Below, piece after piece: positions 52,744 to 63,256 of a stretch of 64,000 nt of DNA. The stretch is from Planctomycetaceae bacterium. GTDB taxonomy: Bacteria > Planctomycetota > Planctomycetia > Pirellulales > Pirellulaceae. Each line of letters begins with the position of its first letter. The stretch's first letter is position 1. A program made the translations under genes and the position numbers. The stretch lies in assembly GCA_002709045.1 (NCBI GenBank), contig PAPJ01000016.1, positions 65,598-129,597 on the forward strand, read 5' to 3'. Under the pieces are notes generated by a model. The model saw nothing but the letters and a program-made list of their open reading frames with translations. It ran no database searches and was not told the DNA's origin.

Positions 52744-55134
52744 ATGAGAATTTTCTTCTTTGTTTTTCTATCGTTTTACAGCGTTACGTTAATAGCTCAA
52801 CCTCCGGTATTTGAACGTCAGCCTCCTATGGAGCAGCCTGAATTACTGGATCCGATTACGAGAAAACTTGACACTGACGGAGATGGAGAAATCTCTGCTG
52901 AAGAGATGCAAGCTGCCCCTAAAATACTTACCTCGCTGGATAAGAACGGTGACGGCACGTTAACAATCAATGAACTTTTACCTGAGATGCGTATGCAGGC
53001 TGGTCCGGAAGGCCCGGGAGGCGGAGGTCCAGGTGGCGGCCCGGGCGGTGGAGGTGTGAATCGTCCGGTTCTGCAATTGACTGAAAAGTTTGATGCCGAC
53101 AAAAACGGATATCTGGATCCTGCTGAGCGAAAGAAAGCGTTGGAACAAGTACCGGATAATCCCCGTCGCGGCGGCCCTCCCGGTATGCGGGGTGGAGCTG
53201 GAAGAGAGCAAATGGAAGGACGCCCGGGTCCCAGAGTCTCGTTGAAAGACGTAAAGTCCTACGATGATCGGACTCTGTATGACCCTGAAATACTGCGAAC
53301 AATCTTCATTCAGTTTGATGTTGATAGCTGGGAAGAAGATATGGCTAAATTTAAGGATACGGACGTTCAAATGCCTGCGACAGTTATTGTTGATGGTAAA
53401 GAGTATCCGATGGTCGGAATCAAGTTCCGTGGCCAAAGTTCTTTTGGACATGTACCGGCAGGATCTAAAAGGTCACTGAATCTGTCAATGGACTTCCTCA
53501 ATCAGGATCAACGTCTATTAGGTTATAAAACACTTAATCTGCTTAATTGTAACGGTGATCCCTCATTGCTCAGCAGTATTCTTTATGCCAAGGTTGCTTC
53601 ACCGTTTCTTCCGGTCCCACAGTCCAATTTGGTCAAAGTGGTGATTAATGGTCACAGCTGGGGAGTTTATGCCAATGTTCAGCAGTACAACAAAGACTTC
53701 CTTGAGGAGTTCTTCGATACTACAGAAGGTGCCCGATGGAAAGTGCCGGGCGCGCCCTGGGCCATGGGAGGATTGCAGTACACAGGTGATGATATTGAAC
53801 AATATCGTTCTAAGTTTGAGATCAAATCCAAAGACAAAGAAGAGTCCTGGCAAGCACTTGTAGACCTGTGCAGGGTTTTGAATGAAACTTCCATGGAAGA
53901 TTTGCCAAATGCGATTGAGCCTCTTTTGAATGTAGATGGAGTCCTAAGGTTTTTGGCGTTGGATGTGGCGTTAGTCAACAGCGACGGTTACTGGACACGT
54001 GCTAGCGACTACAGCATTTATCTGGATCCACAGAATGTATTCCATATCATCCCTCATGATATGAATGAAGCTTTGAAATCCGGGCCTGGCGGTGGCGGAC
54101 CGCGCGGGGGCGGACCACGTGGAGGTGGACCTGGAGGTGGATTTGGAGGTGGATTTGGATCTCTTTTCCCACCAGACTTTCCCCCTGAATTCCTCCCGGA
54201 CGATTTGCCGGAATTTGGAGGGCCGGGCGGCTCCGGTGGCGGACGTCCGCGAGGTGGCCCCGGTGGTTTTGGCGGGCCTGGCGGTGGCGCTGGACCTGGC
54301 GGTGGCGGACCCACGCTGGATCCGCTGGTGGCGATTGACAATCAACGTATGCCGTTACGAAGTCGGTTATTACAGGTTCCTCAATACCGTGATAAATATC
54401 TTCAATATGTCAAAGAACTCGCACTGAACCATATAACCGTGGAGAATCTTGGCCCTGTCATTGATCACTACCGGGAATTGGTCAAGGATGAAATCAAAAT
54501 TGATACTCGTAAACGCACCTCCTATGATGCTTTTATCACCGCTACCACTGCTCCCCCGGAAAATGGCCCGGTATCGATTGCCAGCTTGTTTGGATTTATT
54601 AGCCAGCGACGTGATTTTTTGCTACAGCATAAAGAAGTCGCCGCTGCCGCTGACATTGAGTTGCCTGAGTATTCACTCCGCAAGCAGTTAACAGGCGATC
54701 ATAACATTGATTTGAAGATTAGCGAATTTATGGCCAATAACCAGCGAACGGTTAAAAATCCAGATGGTGCATTTGAGGATTGGATTGAGATTTATAACCC
54801 TGGAGACGATGATCTGGATTTAACCGGCATTTATTTATCGGATCGTGACGATCAGCTGACGAAATGGAAATTCCCCCGAGGTACGATCATTAAAGCCGGT
54901 GAATACCTGATTATCTGGGCTGATGAATCAAAGAGTGAAAAAGGCTTACATGCGAACTTCAAGCTGTCTAAAAGTGGTGAAGTTATTGTTATCAGTAACG
55001 GACAGACCGTGATTGATAGGCTTGAATTCGCAATCCAAACGACAGATGTCTCTCAGGGACGTTTGAATTCAAAAGATGGAAAATTAAACCGTTTGACTCC
55101 TACACCTGCGGCTGCGAACCAAAAATTTAATTAA
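52744..55134 (+). CDS. CotH-like kinase with EF-hands, glycine-rich inserts and a lamin-tail domain
   Basis: The 796-residue exported protein (signal peptide 1-18) has three EF-hand loops (43-54 DTDGDGEISAEE, 66-77, 117-128), a glycine-rich linker, a CotH-type kinase domain (about 165-640) and a C-terminal lamin-tail beta domain (about 655-790, FEDWIEIYNPGDDDLDL). Within the CotH domain a second glycine/proline-rich insert (about 445-523) follows the IIPHDMNEAL motif, which holds metal-ligating Asp. CotH proteins phosphorylate secreted proteins in spore formers and are common in planctomycetes, where the target is unknown. The EF-hands suggest calcium control. Confidence 0.88.
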   Translation: MRIFFFVFLSFYSVTLIAQPPVFERQPPMEQPELLDPITRKLDTDGDGEISAEEMQAAPKILTSLDKNGDGTLTINELLPEMRMQAGPEGPGGGGPGGGPGGGGVNRPVLQLTEKFDADKNGYLDPAERKKALEQVPDNPRRGGPPGMRGGAGREQMEGRPGPRVSLKDVKSYDDRTLYDPEILRTIFIQFDVDSWEEDMAKFKDTDVQMPATVIVDGKEYPMVGIKFRGQSSFGHVPAGSKRSLNLSMDFLNQDQRLLGYKTLNLLNCNGDPSLLSSILYAKVASPFLPVPQSNLVKVVINGHSWGVYANVQQYNKDFLEEFFDTTEGARWKVPGAPWAMGGLQYTGDDIEQYRSKFEIKSKDKEESWQALVDLCRVLNETSMEDLPNAIEPLLNVDGVLRFLALDVALVNSDGYWTRASDYSIYLDPQNVFHIIPHDMNEALKSGPGGGGPRGGGPRGGGPGGGFGGGFGSLFPPDFPPEFLPDDLPEFGGPGGSGGGRPRGGPGGFGGPGGGAGPGGGGPTLDPLVAIDNQRMPLRSRLLQVPQYRDKYLQYVKELALNHITVENLGPVIDHYRELVKDEIKIDTRKRTSYDAFITATTAPPENGPVSIASLFGFISQRRDFLLQHKEVAAAADIELPEYSLRKQLTGDHNIDLKISEFMANNQRTVKNPDGAFEDWIEIYNPGDDDLDLTGIYLSDRDDQLTKWKFPRGTIIKAGEYLIIWADESKSEKGLHANFKLSKSGEVIVISNGQTVIDRLEFAIQTTDVSQGRLNSKDGKLNRLTPTPAAANQKFN
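54078..54315 (+). repeat. Glycine-rich coding repeat inside the CotH gene
   Basis: Runs of GGTGGCGG and GGACGTGG-type codons encode Gly-Gly-Pro and Gly-Gly-Phe repeats within the kinase domain. Antisense frames here read as proline-rich proteins only because of this composition. Confidence 0.7.
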
Positions 55135-55145
55135 GCGATTGGTCG

Positions 55146-56057
55146 TTAGCATTGAGCTGCTAAAACCTTCTGTACACGCGATGTAATTTGATTGTAGAGC
55201 TCGGTTTCCAGAGGTCCCCGGCTAATGCTTTTAAGGTTTTCGTCCAGATGTTCTTCATTACATGTACCTACAATAGTCGTGTCACAATGTAGATGACTTA
55301 TGGTGTAACGAAGAATCAATTCAGATCGGCTCATATCTTCACTCAGTAACTCGTCAAGATTTGCCTGAGCCCAGACATCAAACAAGGCCGGGCGGTCTAT
55401 TTCAGCATCCGGACCCCCGTGTGCAATCCCGCCGCGAATGATGATCCCCGCTCCATTTTTAGCGGCTTTTGTGATCCAGTCGTGATGTTTAGGTGCCAGG
55501 CAGGAATACGGTATTTGGATAGTATCAAAGACATCAAGTTCAATCATCGAGGAAAGCTGAGGCATTGAACTTGAAGAACCGATAAACCGAATAAGGCCCT
55601 GAGCTTTGAAATCCAACAAAGTATCGATTAAGCCTGCCTGCTGAATAGTTTCCGCATCGCCCCCGTGAAACTGAAGCAGGTCGATGTAGTCGGTTTGCAT
55701 ACGATCCAGACTGGTTTCAATATTCCGTTGTAAGACATCTTTGTTCCAGGTGTGGAGTACTTCCAGATGGTCTTCATGCTGGACGTAATCACAGCCACAT
55801 TTGGTCGCCAGATAGTATTCGCGACGGCGTGAACTAATAAAGCGTCCGATCCGCTCTTCGCTGACCCCATAGTCTGGTGATGTATCAATGAAATTGATGC
55901 CTTTATCCAGTATCCGGTTTAGCAGCCGATCTGCAGTAGCGTCATCCACGACACGGACACCCCATGTCGCCGGCCCGCGTAAACCCATACTGCCATACCC
56001 TAATTGAGTAACTTCCATATTTGTTTTACCGAGGGTACGTTTGGGCAACCGGGACAT
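55146..56057 (-). CDS. Aldo/keto reductase
   Basis: The ATG at 56057 gives 303 residues and starts with the family N-terminus RTLGKTNMEVTQLGYGSMGL; the longer frame (56129) overlaps the isocitrate dehydrogenase gene. Barrel features visible are INFIDTSPDYG (catalytic Asp and Tyr), YLATKCG (Lys) and DLLQFHGGD (His). It reduces aldehydes or ketones with NAD(P)H; the substrate is not predictable. It lies 34 bp downstream of idh on the same strand and 11 bp from the convergent CotH gene. Confidence 0.9.
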   Translation of the reverse strand: MSRLPKRTLGKTNMEVTQLGYGSMGLRGPATWGVRVVDDATADRLLNRILDKGINFIDTSPDYGVSEERIGRFISSRRREYYLATKCGCDYVQHEDHLEVLHTWNKDVLQRNIETSLDRMQTDYIDLLQFHGGDAETIQQAGLIDTLLDFKAQGLIRFIGSSSSMPQLSSMIELDVFDTIQIPYSCLAPKHHDWITKAAKNGAGIIIRGGIAHGGPDAEIDRPALFDVWAQANLDELLSEDMSRSELILRYTISHLHCDTTIVGTCNEEHLDENLKSISRGPLETELYNQITSRVQKVLAAQC

Positions 56058-56091
56058 GTGAAAGTTCAATCTGTGAAAGGTTTGAGTCGTT

Positions 56092-58395
<2,304 letters not shown>

Positions 58396-58468
58396 TTACC
58401 GTCGTCCGCTTCGATTCTGTATCTTCAAGATCAGCATTGATTGGTATAGTTGAATATTGAGTTTGATC

Positions 58469-58825
58469 ATGTCTCGGAATGTATATTTATTAAGGCTTGA
58501 ACTAGTAAAGATCTGGATTACCAGTTTTATGCTGATGTTGGTGATCACTGTTGGTTGCACTGAGCCTGTGGATACTTATAGATAACAGGAAACGGAATTC
58601 ATTCCTGGTAATAAGCAGGGCGACGCTTTAACACCTTTTAAGGCGGTTGATTCCGGAGATATAGCTGAGATGCTATTAGATGCGGGAGCGGATCGAATGC
58701 TGCCTGATGCCAACGGCAAGCTGCCATTGGATATACTGGAAAAGGCACCTCAGGAAGCTGAGAATGAAATTGCGAATATCAGGGTATTATTATCGGAAGC
58801 AGCACCTGCTTCGACCATTCCCTGA
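58469..58825 (+). pseudogene. Ankyrin-repeat lipoprotein gene broken by an in-frame TAA
   Basis: A 119-codon frame starts at ATG 58469, gives a lipoprotein leader with lipobox VITVGC, and is interrupted by TAA at 58583-58585. In the same frame it then continues without further stops to TGA at 58823-58825. The second part, DALTPFKAVDSGDIAEMLL then DAGADRMLPDANGKLPLDIL, is one ankyrin repeat. So a single nonsense change would have split an ankyrin lipoprotein of about 117 residues. It precedes, with 37 bp between, the ankyrin-containing acyltransferase gene in the same direction. Alternatively it could be expressed as a 38-residue leader peptide or by stop read-through. Confidence 0.75.
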
Positions 58826-58862
58826 TTTGAAATGACAGTAAGACAATGAAGGTAACCATTCT

Positions 58863-61460
58863 TTGAGTAAGACGTCCTCCGGAAATATCGCACGTCGACA
58901 TGACCTCGATGCACTGCGCGCCATTGCGATGTTGTTAGGGATCGCTTTGCATGTCGGGCTGGGATATGTCCCTGGTTGGATTATTACCGATGATGGCGAT
59001 CCGCGAATGCTTCATAAGACCTCGGACAGCTTTCAGTTGATGTTTAATATCATCCACGGGTTTCGAATGCCTCTTTTCTTTCTCGTTAGCGGCTTCTTTA
59101 CTGCCATGTTATGGCGAAAACGAGGTCTGCATTCGCTGCTAAAGCATCGTTATGCGAGGATCTTTATTCCCTGCATGTTGGGCCTGATTTGTATCCAGTC
59201 GATGGAAGTTTCCGTTGGACGCTGGCGAGGTGAGCACGATCGTAAGTTCTGGGAAGAACATCGTCAGGAAATGAATCTGATGGAAGCATCCTGGCGTCAG
59301 GATCGTGGATTAATAGAGGAGTTACTCAACAAAGGCTCTGATATCAATCAGAAAGACAGCGATGGTTTTACACCTTTAATGGTGGTTTCTCAAATGCGAC
59401 GACAGGATTTGGTTGAACGTCTGACTGTTCGCGGTGCAGACCCCGACTTAATCAACAATGATGGAAAGACTGCCGCGCAAATTGCTCGTGATGTCGGACA
59501 TGATGGAATCGTCGATTTTTTTGAACGGGAACGTGTGGCCCGGGAAATGGACATCTGGGACGCGGTCGCTCATGAAGATCGGCGCATGATGCATTGGAGG
59601 CTGGCAGTCAATCCTGAAGTCGTTAATCAATTGCATCCGGAAACAGGTGAAACCCCATTGCAAGTTGCAATGGCAACAGGTCAGTGGGAGAGAGTTGCTG
59701 ATCTGTTTGACCGTGGAGCGGATTTGCGTTTGAAAAATGGTGCAGGAAAATCTCCGCTTGAATGGCTGGACGATTCAGCAGACTCCCAAATGAAATTCTT
59801 TGTCGAAATGGGAAATGGTCTTCACAAGGTGGGAACCGGTAAGCTTCAGCCCGGAGAGCATTTTTTCGAGCGAATTCGGGCTCATGATACAGGTCGGCTT
59901 CGACGACTGATTTTATCCGGTATCAATCCGAATTCCATGCACTCAGAACATGGTTATTCCGCTTTGGCTTATGCAGCCGCCACAGGTAAGTATGGTGTTG
60001 TCGAAATGCTTCTTAACCACGGTGCGGATGTCAATGCGCGTAGTAAAGATGGCAGCACGGCCTTGCATGCAGCAGCAATGTTCTCCAGACATGGTGAACT
60101 AAAACTACTCAAGCGTTTTAAAATCGATGAGTCGATTAAGAATGAAGCAGGCCTCACGGCGGCGGAAGTCGCCGCGGCTCCTTTCACTATAGAAACGCGC
60201 GACGGGCTGATGTATCTGGCTGCAGCATTTGATATTGGCGTTAGTCCGGAAGGTGTCAAAGGGCGTCGATATGAGGCTGCTCGAATTCTTGGTACAGAAC
60301 CGAGGCCCGGTCCCCCTCACGATGAAATCTTTGCTGATTGGGATGAAGACGACTTCTGGGAAAAGTTCAAGAAGAACGAGAAAGAAGAATGGGATCAAGA
60401 CGAACGTCGGCAGAAGCAACAGGCAGGAGTTGTAGGGCAATTTAAAGATTGGTACTGGCAGCAGGTTAATGAAGCGAAGCACTATAAAGACAAAGATGGA
60501 CGCTGGCAAAATCTATTTCATCAAGGTGGTTTTGGTCATTTCTGGTTTTTGTGGTTCCTGGTCTGGCTGGTCGCAATGTTCGCTGTATACGCCATGGTGT
60601 GTGATCTGGTTAGTATTAAACGAATACCAAAATGGTTAAAACGAATACCAAAATGGTTAGTGGTTTCAAAGTTGCGTTATCTGTACTTAATCCCGTTAAC
60701 GTTGATACCAACTTTGGTAATGCATAGTCAGTTCGGTCCTGATACGTCAACACACTGGGGCCCTCAGCCACATATGCTTGTTTATTACTTCATCTTTTTC
60801 CTTTTTGGAGCGTGGTATTTCGATGCCGATGACTCAGAAGGGAAGCTTGGTCGTTTCTGGTGGTTGACGATTCCACTTTCGATTTTGCTGTACCTTGCCT
60901 GTGGTAGTCAGGAAGGATGGTTGTTTGTGGCAATTGAAGAACAGCCTTGGTGCAAGCTAATAGCCGATATGATTGGGCCTAATATGGACCCCTCTGCCTT
61001 CCAAGAGCTAAGAGACTGGATGTCGAGCCAACCAGCCTCCGATTTCAAAGCGGTACTAGTCAAGAATCTATCAGTGACCTATGTCTGGCTTTTGGAATGG
61101 CTGGAGATGGCCCCCTCCGCTTTTAAAGGGCTAATCATCAATGTTGCGTCAGTGACGTATGTCTGGCTGATGACATTTGGCTGGATGGGCCTCTTCCGTA
61201 AGGTGCTGAGCAAAGAGAGTAAGGTGATGCGGTATGTTTCGGATTCCTCTTACTGGCTTTATGTGGCTCATATGCCTCTGGTTGTTTTGTATATCCAGAT
61301 GCTTAAACCGTTGGACTGGCACCCGTGGGTGAAGTTTACGGTTGTTTGCAGTTTGATCACGGTCTCTCTACTTGTTACCTACCAGTTGTTCGTACGCCAT
61401 ACCTTGATCGGTGAAATCCTCAATGGCAAGCGAAAGCCGAAAGTGAAATCAGAGTCTTAA
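58863..61460 (+). CDS. Acyltransferase-3 membrane enzyme split by a long ankyrin-repeat insertion
   Basis: The 865-residue product starts at TTG (ribosome binding site GAAGG, 10 bp spacing). Residues 10-118 hold the first helices of an acyltransferase-3 (OafA/OpgC type), including the R-x10-H motif R19 to H30 (RAIAMLLGIALH). Instead of the usual short loop, residues ~140-470 are ankyrin repeats (GSDINQKDSDGFTPLMVV, GADPDLINNDGKTAAQIA, HGADVNARSKDGSTALHAAA), then an acidic helix (490-520). Helices resume at ~555 with HFWFLWFLVWLV and continue to ~845. The enzyme would O-acylate an exported glycan; the insert faces one side of the membrane and could bind a partner or the substrate. A 21-bp tandem duplication is at 60618-60659. 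Confidence 0.88.
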   Translation: MSKTSSGNIARRHDLDALRAIAMLLGIALHVGLGYVPGWIITDDGDPRMLHKTSDSFQLMFNIIHGFRMPLFFLVSGFFTAMLWRKRGLHSLLKHRYARIFIPCMLGLICIQSMEVSVGRWRGEHDRKFWEEHRQEMNLMEASWRQDRGLIEELLNKGSDINQKDSDGFTPLMVVSQMRRQDLVERLTVRGADPDLINNDGKTAAQIARDVGHDGIVDFFERERVAREMDIWDAVAHEDRRMMHWRLAVNPEVVNQLHPETGETPLQVAMATGQWERVADLFDRGADLRLKNGAGKSPLEWLDDSADSQMKFFVEMGNGLHKVGTGKLQPGEHFFERIRAHDTGRLRRLILSGINPNSMHSEHGYSALAYAAATGKYGVVEMLLNHGADVNARSKDGSTALHAAAMFSRHGELKLLKRFKIDESIKNEAGLTAAEVAAAPFTIETRDGLMYLAAAFDIGVSPEGVKGRRYEAARILGTEPRPGPPHDEIFADWDEDDFWEKFKKNEKEEWDQDERRQKQQAGVVGQFKDWYWQQVNEAKHYKDKDGRWQNLFHQGGFGHFWFLWFLVWLVAMFAVYAMVCDLVSIKRIPKWLKRIPKWLVVSKLRYLYLIPLTLIPTLVMHSQFGPDTSTHWGPQPHMLVYYFIFFLFGAWYFDADDSEGKLGRFWWLTIPLSILLYLACGSQEGWLFVAIEEQPWCKLIADMIGPNMDPSAFQELRDWMSSQPASDFKAVLVKNLSVTYVWLLEWLEMAPSAFKGLIINVASVTYVWLMTFGWMGLFRKVLSKESKVMRYVSDSSYWLYVAHMPLVVLYIQMLKPLDWHPWVKFTVVCSLITVSLLVTYQLFVRHTLIGEILNGKRKPKVKSES
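60618..60659 (+). repeat. Perfect 21-bp tandem duplication in the acyltransferase gene
   Basis: Two identical 21-nt units (60618-60638 and 60639-60659) stand side by side and add an in-frame KRIPKWL. The absence of any difference suggests a recent slippage event. Confidence 0.92.
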
Positions 61461-61465
61461 ACTGA

Positions 61466-62833
61466 TTATTGGTCACTACCCAGATAGTAGCAGCGAATCT
61501 CTTTATCGTTGCGGATGTAGACACAGCGGTTGGCAAAGGCAGGATGTGACCAGACAAGTGTTCGACCAGCTACCCAGTGAGTCGGTTCGATCAGATTAGT
61601 ACGGCTGATTTCTTCGTAACCGTCGGGACTTAATTTAGCGATGATCAGGTCACCCAGATCATTCGCCAGAAAGTATCGGTCCTGATGTTTAATGGTGAAC
61701 ACGTTCCCCCAGGCAGCAGGTCGTTGTCCGGTCGATGGCTTATAAGTGGTCCATTGTTTGGTACCATCTTCGAGTTTGGCACAGGTGTATCGTCCACCGA
61801 TGCCGCAGGCGTAGATAAATCCTTTATCGATTACGGCCGTGCAGAATACCCCACCAATACCTCTTTGGGTGTCACCAGCCCAGAGTAGTTTTGCGTCTTT
61901 GCCAGAGTCTGCGACTTCAACGCAGGCTGAAACACGAGCCCAGGCCATCATGTAGAGTTTGTTTTCATAGAGGACGGGATGTCCTATCGACATGGCGTAG
62001 GTTGGAATGACATCGACGGTCCAGAATAGATCACCTGTTTTAGGATCGATTGATTGTAGGCCGTCTCCGTGCCAGATGATGAGTTGTCGGACTCCGTTGA
62101 TTGTGTAAATGATGGGAGGGCAGTATCCGGGTTGCTTGGAGGTAAGAGCACTCCAGATTTCTTCCCCAGTGTGCTTGTTGAAGGCAACGACGGTCGATTC
62201 TTCGCCGCCGACAATACTGATGACATGGTCACCATCGATCAAGGGGTGTGCCGCGGTACCCCATTCGGGAATCGTGAGCTCATAATCGTCTTTGAAGTCG
62301 CGTTGCCAAATGATTGCTCCGGTTTGACTATCGAAGCAAAAGAAATGCCCTTCGGCACCTAACGCATAGACCCGGTCACCGTCTACCGTAGGTGTTACTC
62401 TGGGACCGATCGCATAAGCAGCCACCGTGGTGTAAGGACAATCCCATTGATGAGACCACAGGATCTTTCCGGTTTTTTCCTCAAGGCAGAGAAGCCGTTC
62501 TTTGCCTGGTATGAGTTTACGAACGAAGTTGTAGTTCTTGGGTGGGTTGCCGTCATGTAAGTCTTTTGCAGTGCGAGGGTCACCACCCTGGATTCTATCC
62601 ATCACATAGACTTTGCCGTTGGCGATCGAGGGGCCAGAGTATCCGCTGCCAATCGGACTCTTCCAGAGCAGTTTTGGTCCATCTTCTGGAAAGTTAGTCA
62701 GGATGTTTGATTCACGCCAAATTCCATCACGAGCGTTCCCAAGCCATTGGTTCCAATCCGCTGCTTCCGTAAAAGGTGTAGAAATTAAGAGGCAAGCAAG
62801 GATCACATGAGCCACATACTTAACGAGATGCAT
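61466..62833 (-). CDS. Exported PQQ-binding-like beta-propeller protein
   Basis: The ATG at 62833 has a GAGAGGA ribosome binding site and gives 455 residues starting with a signal peptide (about 1-24, ending TEAAD). The rest is a propeller of PQQ-like blades, with repeated W-strands such as TGKILWSHQWD, TGAIIWQRDFK, TGEEIWSALTS and TGDLFWTVDVI. Residues typical of PQQ cofactor or metal binding in alcohol dehydrogenases are not evident, so it is more likely a BamB-like or scaffold propeller, common in planctomycetes. The gene is convergent with the acyltransferase (5 bp between stops). Confidence 0.88.
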   Translation of the reverse strand: MHLVKYVAHVILACLLISTPFTEAADWNQWLGNARDGIWRESNILTNFPEDGPKLLWKSPIGSGYSGPSIANGKVYVMDRIQGGDPRTAKDLHDGNPPKNYNFVRKLIPGKERLLCLEEKTGKILWSHQWDCPYTTVAAYAIGPRVTPTVDGDRVYALGAEGHFFCFDSQTGAIIWQRDFKDDYELTIPEWGTAAHPLIDGDHVISIVGGEESTVVAFNKHTGEEIWSALTSKQPGYCPPIIYTINGVRQLIIWHGDGLQSIDPKTGDLFWTVDVIPTYAMSIGHPVLYENKLYMMAWARVSACVEVADSGKDAKLLWAGDTQRGIGGVFCTAVIDKGFIYACGIGGRYTCAKLEDGTKQWTTYKPSTGQRPAAWGNVFTIKHQDRYFLANDLGDLIIAKLSPDGYEEISRTNLIEPTHWVAGRTLVWSHPAFANRCVYIRNDKEIRCYYLGSDQ

Positions 62834-62989
62834 AAAAGAGTCCTCTCCGGAATGCAATGACTTTGCACTCTTATCGGTATAGCTAAATTGTCACAATGTT
62901 GAATTGTAAGGGCAAAAACCAATAATTGAGCTGTCTAAAAACTAAATTGCTCAACACAAATGTAATATTAAATCGCACTGAAAACACGT

Positions 62990-63032
62990 AAAATGGTGTT
63001 TATTGAGACACATTCTCAATAAACACCATTTT
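62990..63032 (+). terminator. Perfect 19-bp hairpin followed by T-run
   Basis: The arm at 62990-63008 pairs without mismatch with 63014-63032 around a CACAT loop, followed by three more T. It has the form of a strong terminator on the plus strand, yet no gene ends upstream of it on that strand within 1.5 kb, so it may end a small RNA or attenuate the pseudopilin leader. Confidence 0.75.
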
Positions 63033-63062
63033 TTTCGCATATTTTTATATAAAAAAGTCATT

Positions 63063-63081
63063 TGCCCTATTCCATAGGGCA
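63063..63081. other. Short perfect hairpin in pseudopilin leader
   Basis: TGCCCTAT (63063-63070) pairs with ATAGGGCA (63074-63081) across a TCC loop. Confidence 0.6.
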
Positions 63082-63091
63082 GATTATGGTA

Positions 63092-63133
63092 TTAAGTTGT
63101 TCTTATTGAAACTAAGTTTCAATAAGGACTTAA
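63092..63133. other. Long hairpin in pseudopilin leader
   Basis: GTTCTTATTGAAAC (63099-63112) pairs with GTTTCAATAAGGAC (63116-63129) with one G-U, and TTAAGT (63092-63097) with ACTTAA (63128-63133) can extend the stem with a bulge. The core TTATTGA..TCAATAA repeats that of the hairpin at 62990-63032, with dyad centres about 103 bp apart. Confidence 0.6.
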
Positions 63134-63256
63134 GGTCTGTGAGAACGAATCTCCGAATAGGCGGATCTAAAAGTCAGGCAAACAATTAGCTCTGCCATAG
63201 GGATGGAACATGGCTGGAGCACAAATATTAATATTTTTTGTTTTAGGAGTTTCAAA

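Larger units (their letters stand above)
62834..63256. other. 423-bp divergent region with three hairpins
   Basis: A+T-rich DNA between the propeller gene (minus) and the pseudopilin gene (plus). It contains three strong dyads, listed separately, between about 62990 and 63133. No credible coding frame lies here. The ribosome binding site TAGGAG (63245-63250) serves the pseudopilin. Confidence 0.6.

Noticed and set aside
54054..54341. Proline-rich minus-strand frame
   Set aside because: It is the antisense reading of the glycine-rich repeat in the CotH gene.
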